Assembly: GCF_022698145.1 (NCBI RefSeq)
Contig: NZ_JALDAX010000008.1
Coordinates: 62,001 to 126,000, forward strand
Source: Streptomyces spinosisporus
Lineage (GTDB): Bacteria; Actinomycetota; Actinomycetes; Streptomycetales; Streptomycetaceae
Length of the DNA: 64,000 nucleotides
Direction: 5' to 3'
Shown here: positions 61,752 to 64,000 of the stretch, piece after piece
Layout: every line of letters begins with the position of its first letter
Numbering within the stretch: position 1 is the stretch's first letter
Notes under the pieces: generated by a model
What the model was told of the DNA's origin: nothing
The model's database searches: none
The model's input: the letters and a program-made list of their open reading frames with translations, nothing else
Program-made: the position numbers and the translations under genes

Positions 61752-62798
61752 ATGGCCGTCGCACCGCACCCTCTCGTCTCCGCCGCCCGGTCCCTCGCCG
61801 AGGACGTCCTCGCCCCGAACGCGGCGCGGGTCGACCAGGAGGGCGTGCCCGTCAGTCATGTCGAGGCCCTCCGGCGTGCGGGGCTGCTGGGGGTGTCCGC
61901 GCCCGAGGAGTACGGCGGAGCGGGTGCGCCCGATGCGGTGGCGCGGGAGATCGCCGAGATCCTGGCCGGGGCCTGCTGCTCGACATGGTTCGTGCAGACC
62001 CAGCACCACACGCCGGTGAGACTGCTCGCGCGGGCCGAACTCCCGGTGCGCGAGCGGCTGTTGCGTCCGCTGGCGACCGGCGAGCTGATGGCCGGGATCG
62101 CGTTCGCGCATGTGCGGGCCTTTCCCCGGGTGCCGGTGCGGGCGCGGGCCGAGCGGGGCGGCTGGCGCTTCGACGGCACGGTGCCCTGGTACACGGGCTG
62201 GGGGCTCAACGACGTGATGCTGCTGGCCGGTGTGACCGAGGCGGACGAGGTGGTGTTCGCCTTCACCGACGCGCGCGAGCAGCCGGGGCTGCGTCCCTCG
62301 CCCCCGATGCGGCTGGCGGCGCTGACGGCGGCCCGCACGGTGACGCTGGAGCTGGACGGCCTGTGGCTGCCCGACGAGTCGGTGGTGTTGCGCACGCCGC
62401 AGAAGGAGTTCGCCCTCGTCGACCGGCCCCGCAACACCAACGCCTCCCCCGCCGTCTTCGGGGTCGCCGAGGCCGCGCTCCGCGTGCTGGACGAGGCCGG
62501 GGAGACCCGGACCGCACACGGCCTTCGCGGCCGTCTCGACGAGGTGCGGCGGCAGGCGTACGAGTTGGCCGAGCACCCCGTGCCGCACGAGCGCATCGAG
62601 GAGCGGCTGACGCTCAAGACCCGGGCCTACGACCTCATGCGCGCGGCCACGACCGCGGCGATCGTGGCCGGGAGCGGCCGTGCCCTGCGACTCGACGGCA
62701 CCGCCCAGCGCCTGGCCCGCGAGGGGATGTTCCTGCTGGTGCAGGGGCAGACGTCCGACGTGCGCCGGGCCCATCTCGCCGCCCTGGCACAGATCTGA
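61752..62798 (+). CDS. Acyl-CoA dehydrogenase-family protein
   Basis: This 348-residue flavoprotein has EALRRAGLLGVSAPEEYGGAGAP as the N-terminal block, LATGELMAGIAFAHVRAFPRVPVRARAERGGWRFDGTVPWYTGWG as the middle domain and LRLDGTAQRLAREGMFLLVQGQTSDVRRAHLAAL at the C-terminus. The catalytic base of classical enzymes is not obvious, so a hydroxylase-like (HpaB/DszC-like) or dehydrogenase role is possible. The gene diverges from the DGPF gene across 96 bp. Confidence 0.8.
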   Translation: MAVAPHPLVSAARSLAEDVLAPNAARVDQEGVPVSHVEALRRAGLLGVSAPEEYGGAGAPDAVAREIAEILAGACCSTWFVQTQHHTPVRLLARAELPVRERLLRPLATGELMAGIAFAHVRAFPRVPVRARAERGGWRFDGTVPWYTGWGLNDVMLLAGVTEADEVVFAFTDAREQPGLRPSPPMRLAALTAARTVTLELDGLWLPDESVVLRTPQKEFALVDRPRNTNASPAVFGVAEAALRVLDEAGETRTAHGLRGRLDEVRRQAYELAEHPVPHERIEERLTLKTRAYDLMRAATTAAIVAGSGRALRLDGTAQRLAREGMFLLVQGQTSDVRRAHLAALAQI

Positions 62799-62947
62799 TG
62801 CGCACGCCGCACGGTCCGGCCCACGGTGACGGAACGACGGTATCGACAGTCCCCACCGCCTACCGGCGCAAGGAGCAGTGGCTGCTGCATGCCGTCCCCG
62901 GCCGACGAGAAGCCAGGTCTTCTTCGGCGGCAAGGTGTGACGCGACG

Positions 62948-64000
62948 CTACGACGTCTGTGCCGTCCGCTCGGCGGTCGGGTGCCGCCACAGTCCCTGTG
63001 CGGCCAGGCGCGGCAGGACGCCCTCGCCGAACCAGTACGCCTCCTCCAGGTGCGGGTAGCCGGAGAGCACGAACTCGTCGATGCCCAGGGCGTGGTACTC
63101 CTTGATCCGTTCGGCGACCTCGTCGTGGCTGCCGACCAGGGCGGTGCCCGCCCCGCCGCGCACCAGGCCGATGCCGGCCCACAGATTGGGGTGGATCTCC
63201 AGTCGGTCGCGACTGCCGCCGCCGTGCAGGGCGAGCATGCGCCGCTGTCCTTCGGACTCGCTGCGGGCGAGGCCCTCCTGGACCGACTGCACGGTCCGTT
63301 CGTCGAAGCCGTCGAGGAGCCGGTTCGCCTCCGCCCAGGCCTGCTCGGAGGTGTCGCGGGTGATGACGTGCAGACGGATGCCGAAGCGCAGGGTGCGCCC
63401 TTCCGCGGCTGCCAGGCCCCGTATCCAGGCGATCTTCTCGGCGACCTGGGCGGGCGGCTCGCCCCAGGTGAGGTAGGCGTCGACGTGCTTGGCGGCGATC
63501 TCTCCGGCGACGGGCGAGGAGCCGCCGAAGTACACGTCGGGGACCGGGTCGGGCAACCGGGCCAGCCTCGCGTCCTCGACCCGCAGGTGCTCGCCGTGCA
63601 GATCGACGGACTTGCCCTCCCACAACTCCCGTACGATCTGCAGGAATTCACCGGTACGCCGGTACCGCGCGTCCTTGTCGAGGAAGTCGCCGTAGGCCCG
63701 CTGCTCACGGCTCTCGCCGCCGGTGACGACGTTCAGGAGCAGCCGTCCGCCGCTCTGGCGCTGGAAGGTGGCGGCCATCTGGGCGGCCAGCGTGGGTGAG
63801 ACGAAGCCGGGCCGGAAGGCGACCAGGAACTTCAGGCGTTCCGTGTGCCGGCTGACCATGGCGGTGGTCAGCCAGGCGTCCTCGCACCAGGCGCCGGTCG
63901 GGGTGAGCGCACCCACGAATCCCAGATCCTCGGCGGCACGGGCGATCTGGCTCAGATAGGCGACCGTCGGCGGCCGGTCCCGTCCGGAGGCGGTGGCGGG
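62948..64000 (-). CDS. LLM-class flavin-dependent monooxygenase (SsuD-like), 5' end outside window
   Basis: The frame is open from the stop at 62948 to the window end, so the start lies beyond 64000. The visible 350 residues include PTVAYLSQIARAAEDLGF, FLVAFRPGFVSPTLAAQMAATFQRQSGGRLLLNVVTGGESREQRAYGDFLDKDARYRRTGEFLQIVRELW and YPHLEEAYWFGEGVLPRL. These blocks match alkanesulfonate monooxygenase SsuD and related FMNH2-dependent enzymes that release sulfite from alkanesulfonates. Substrate and reductase partner are outside the window. Confidence 0.9.
   Translation of the reverse strand, partial: PATASGRDRPPTVAYLSQIARAAEDLGFVGALTPTGAWCEDAWLTTAMVSRHTERLKFLVAFRPGFVSPTLAAQMAATFQRQSGGRLLLNVVTGGESREQRAYGDFLDKDARYRRTGEFLQIVRELWEGKSVDLHGEHLRVEDARLARLPDPVPDVYFGGSSPVAGEIAAKHVDAYLTWGEPPAQVAEKIAWIRGLAAAEGRTLRFGIRLHVITRDTSEQAWAEANRLLDGFDERTVQSVQEGLARSESEGQRRMLALHGGGSRDRLEIHPNLWAGIGLVRGGAGTALVGSHDEVAERIKEYHALGIDEFVLSGYPHLEEAYWFGEGVLPRLAAQGLWRHPTAERTAQTS

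Overview
The window is a GC-rich stretch of a Streptomyces chromosome. Signs are the strong G/C third-position bias, many GTG and TTG starts, ATGA/GTGA stop-start overlaps, and several starts 6-8 nt downstream of a TANNNT box, as in leaderless transcripts. The gene set also fits: a clpP-clpP-popR-sigma-B cluster, an EshA-type family 2B encapsulin with a methylisoborneol-type cyclase, a streptophobe protein, and DUF6777 and DUF6328 proteins. I saw no rRNA, tRNA, CRISPR array, transposase or prophage. It looks like arm-type accessory chromosome rather than a core region.

Layout. 1-1244: the end of a tandem CAP-domain protein and an AIM24 protein. 1355-5232: an unusual block with a 13-bp tandem array, a TPR protein, a chimeric 59-codon ORF made by a 176-bp tandem duplication, a polyprenyl diphosphate synthase, a degenerate ~21-bp array, a PLP dehydratase and an 11-bp array. 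5433-12405: a membrane pseudokinase, a class C serine hydrolase, an F420-type luciferase-like oxidoreductase and small or membrane proteins. 12422-18939: aldo/keto reductase, a TetR-MFS exporter pair with a double operator, GNAT, RNase HI, a VOC protein and a zinc alcohol dehydrogenase. 19134-22566: the encapsulin operon (shell, terpene cyclase, prenyl diphosphate C-methyltransferase), followed by a two-component system, a GDSL lipoprotein and a secreted GH127-type glycosidase.

28966-34152: a PhnB-like protein, epoxide hydrolase, two ClpP subunits with a recognisable PopR box, PopR, a sigma-B-family sigma factor and a convergent anti-sigma-like ATPase. 34258-41249: a DUF6777 membrane protein, a streptophobe protein and a three-gene operon (FHA-ABC exporter, SH3-like protein, Ser/Thr kinase). 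41596-52947: a run of transport/regulator pairs (HxlR-MFS, EamA-LysR, AraC-SDR, LysR-aldo/keto reductase) plus adenosine deaminase and small enzymes. 52994-64000: dehydrogenases, a decayed paralogue fragment, a phospholipase-like gene broken by a 1-nt deletion, a GH19 chitinase with DasR-like sites, an ArsR-SRPBCC pair whose second gene has a 1-nt frameshift, an aldehyde dehydrogenase, an ECF42 sigma factor with its DGPF partner, an acyl-CoA dehydrogenase and a luciferase-like monooxygenase cut by the window end.

The strongest leads for something undescribed are the repeat-bracketed TPR/prenyl-synthase operon with its chimeric coupled mini-ORF, and the encapsulin operon whose cyclase has a shortened N-terminus and an altered Asp-rich motif. 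Also notable are the second ClpP, which lacks its catalytic histidine, and the kinase plus FHA-ABC exporter operon. Positions and residue numbers were counted by hand. Family assignments rest on motif recognition without database searches.
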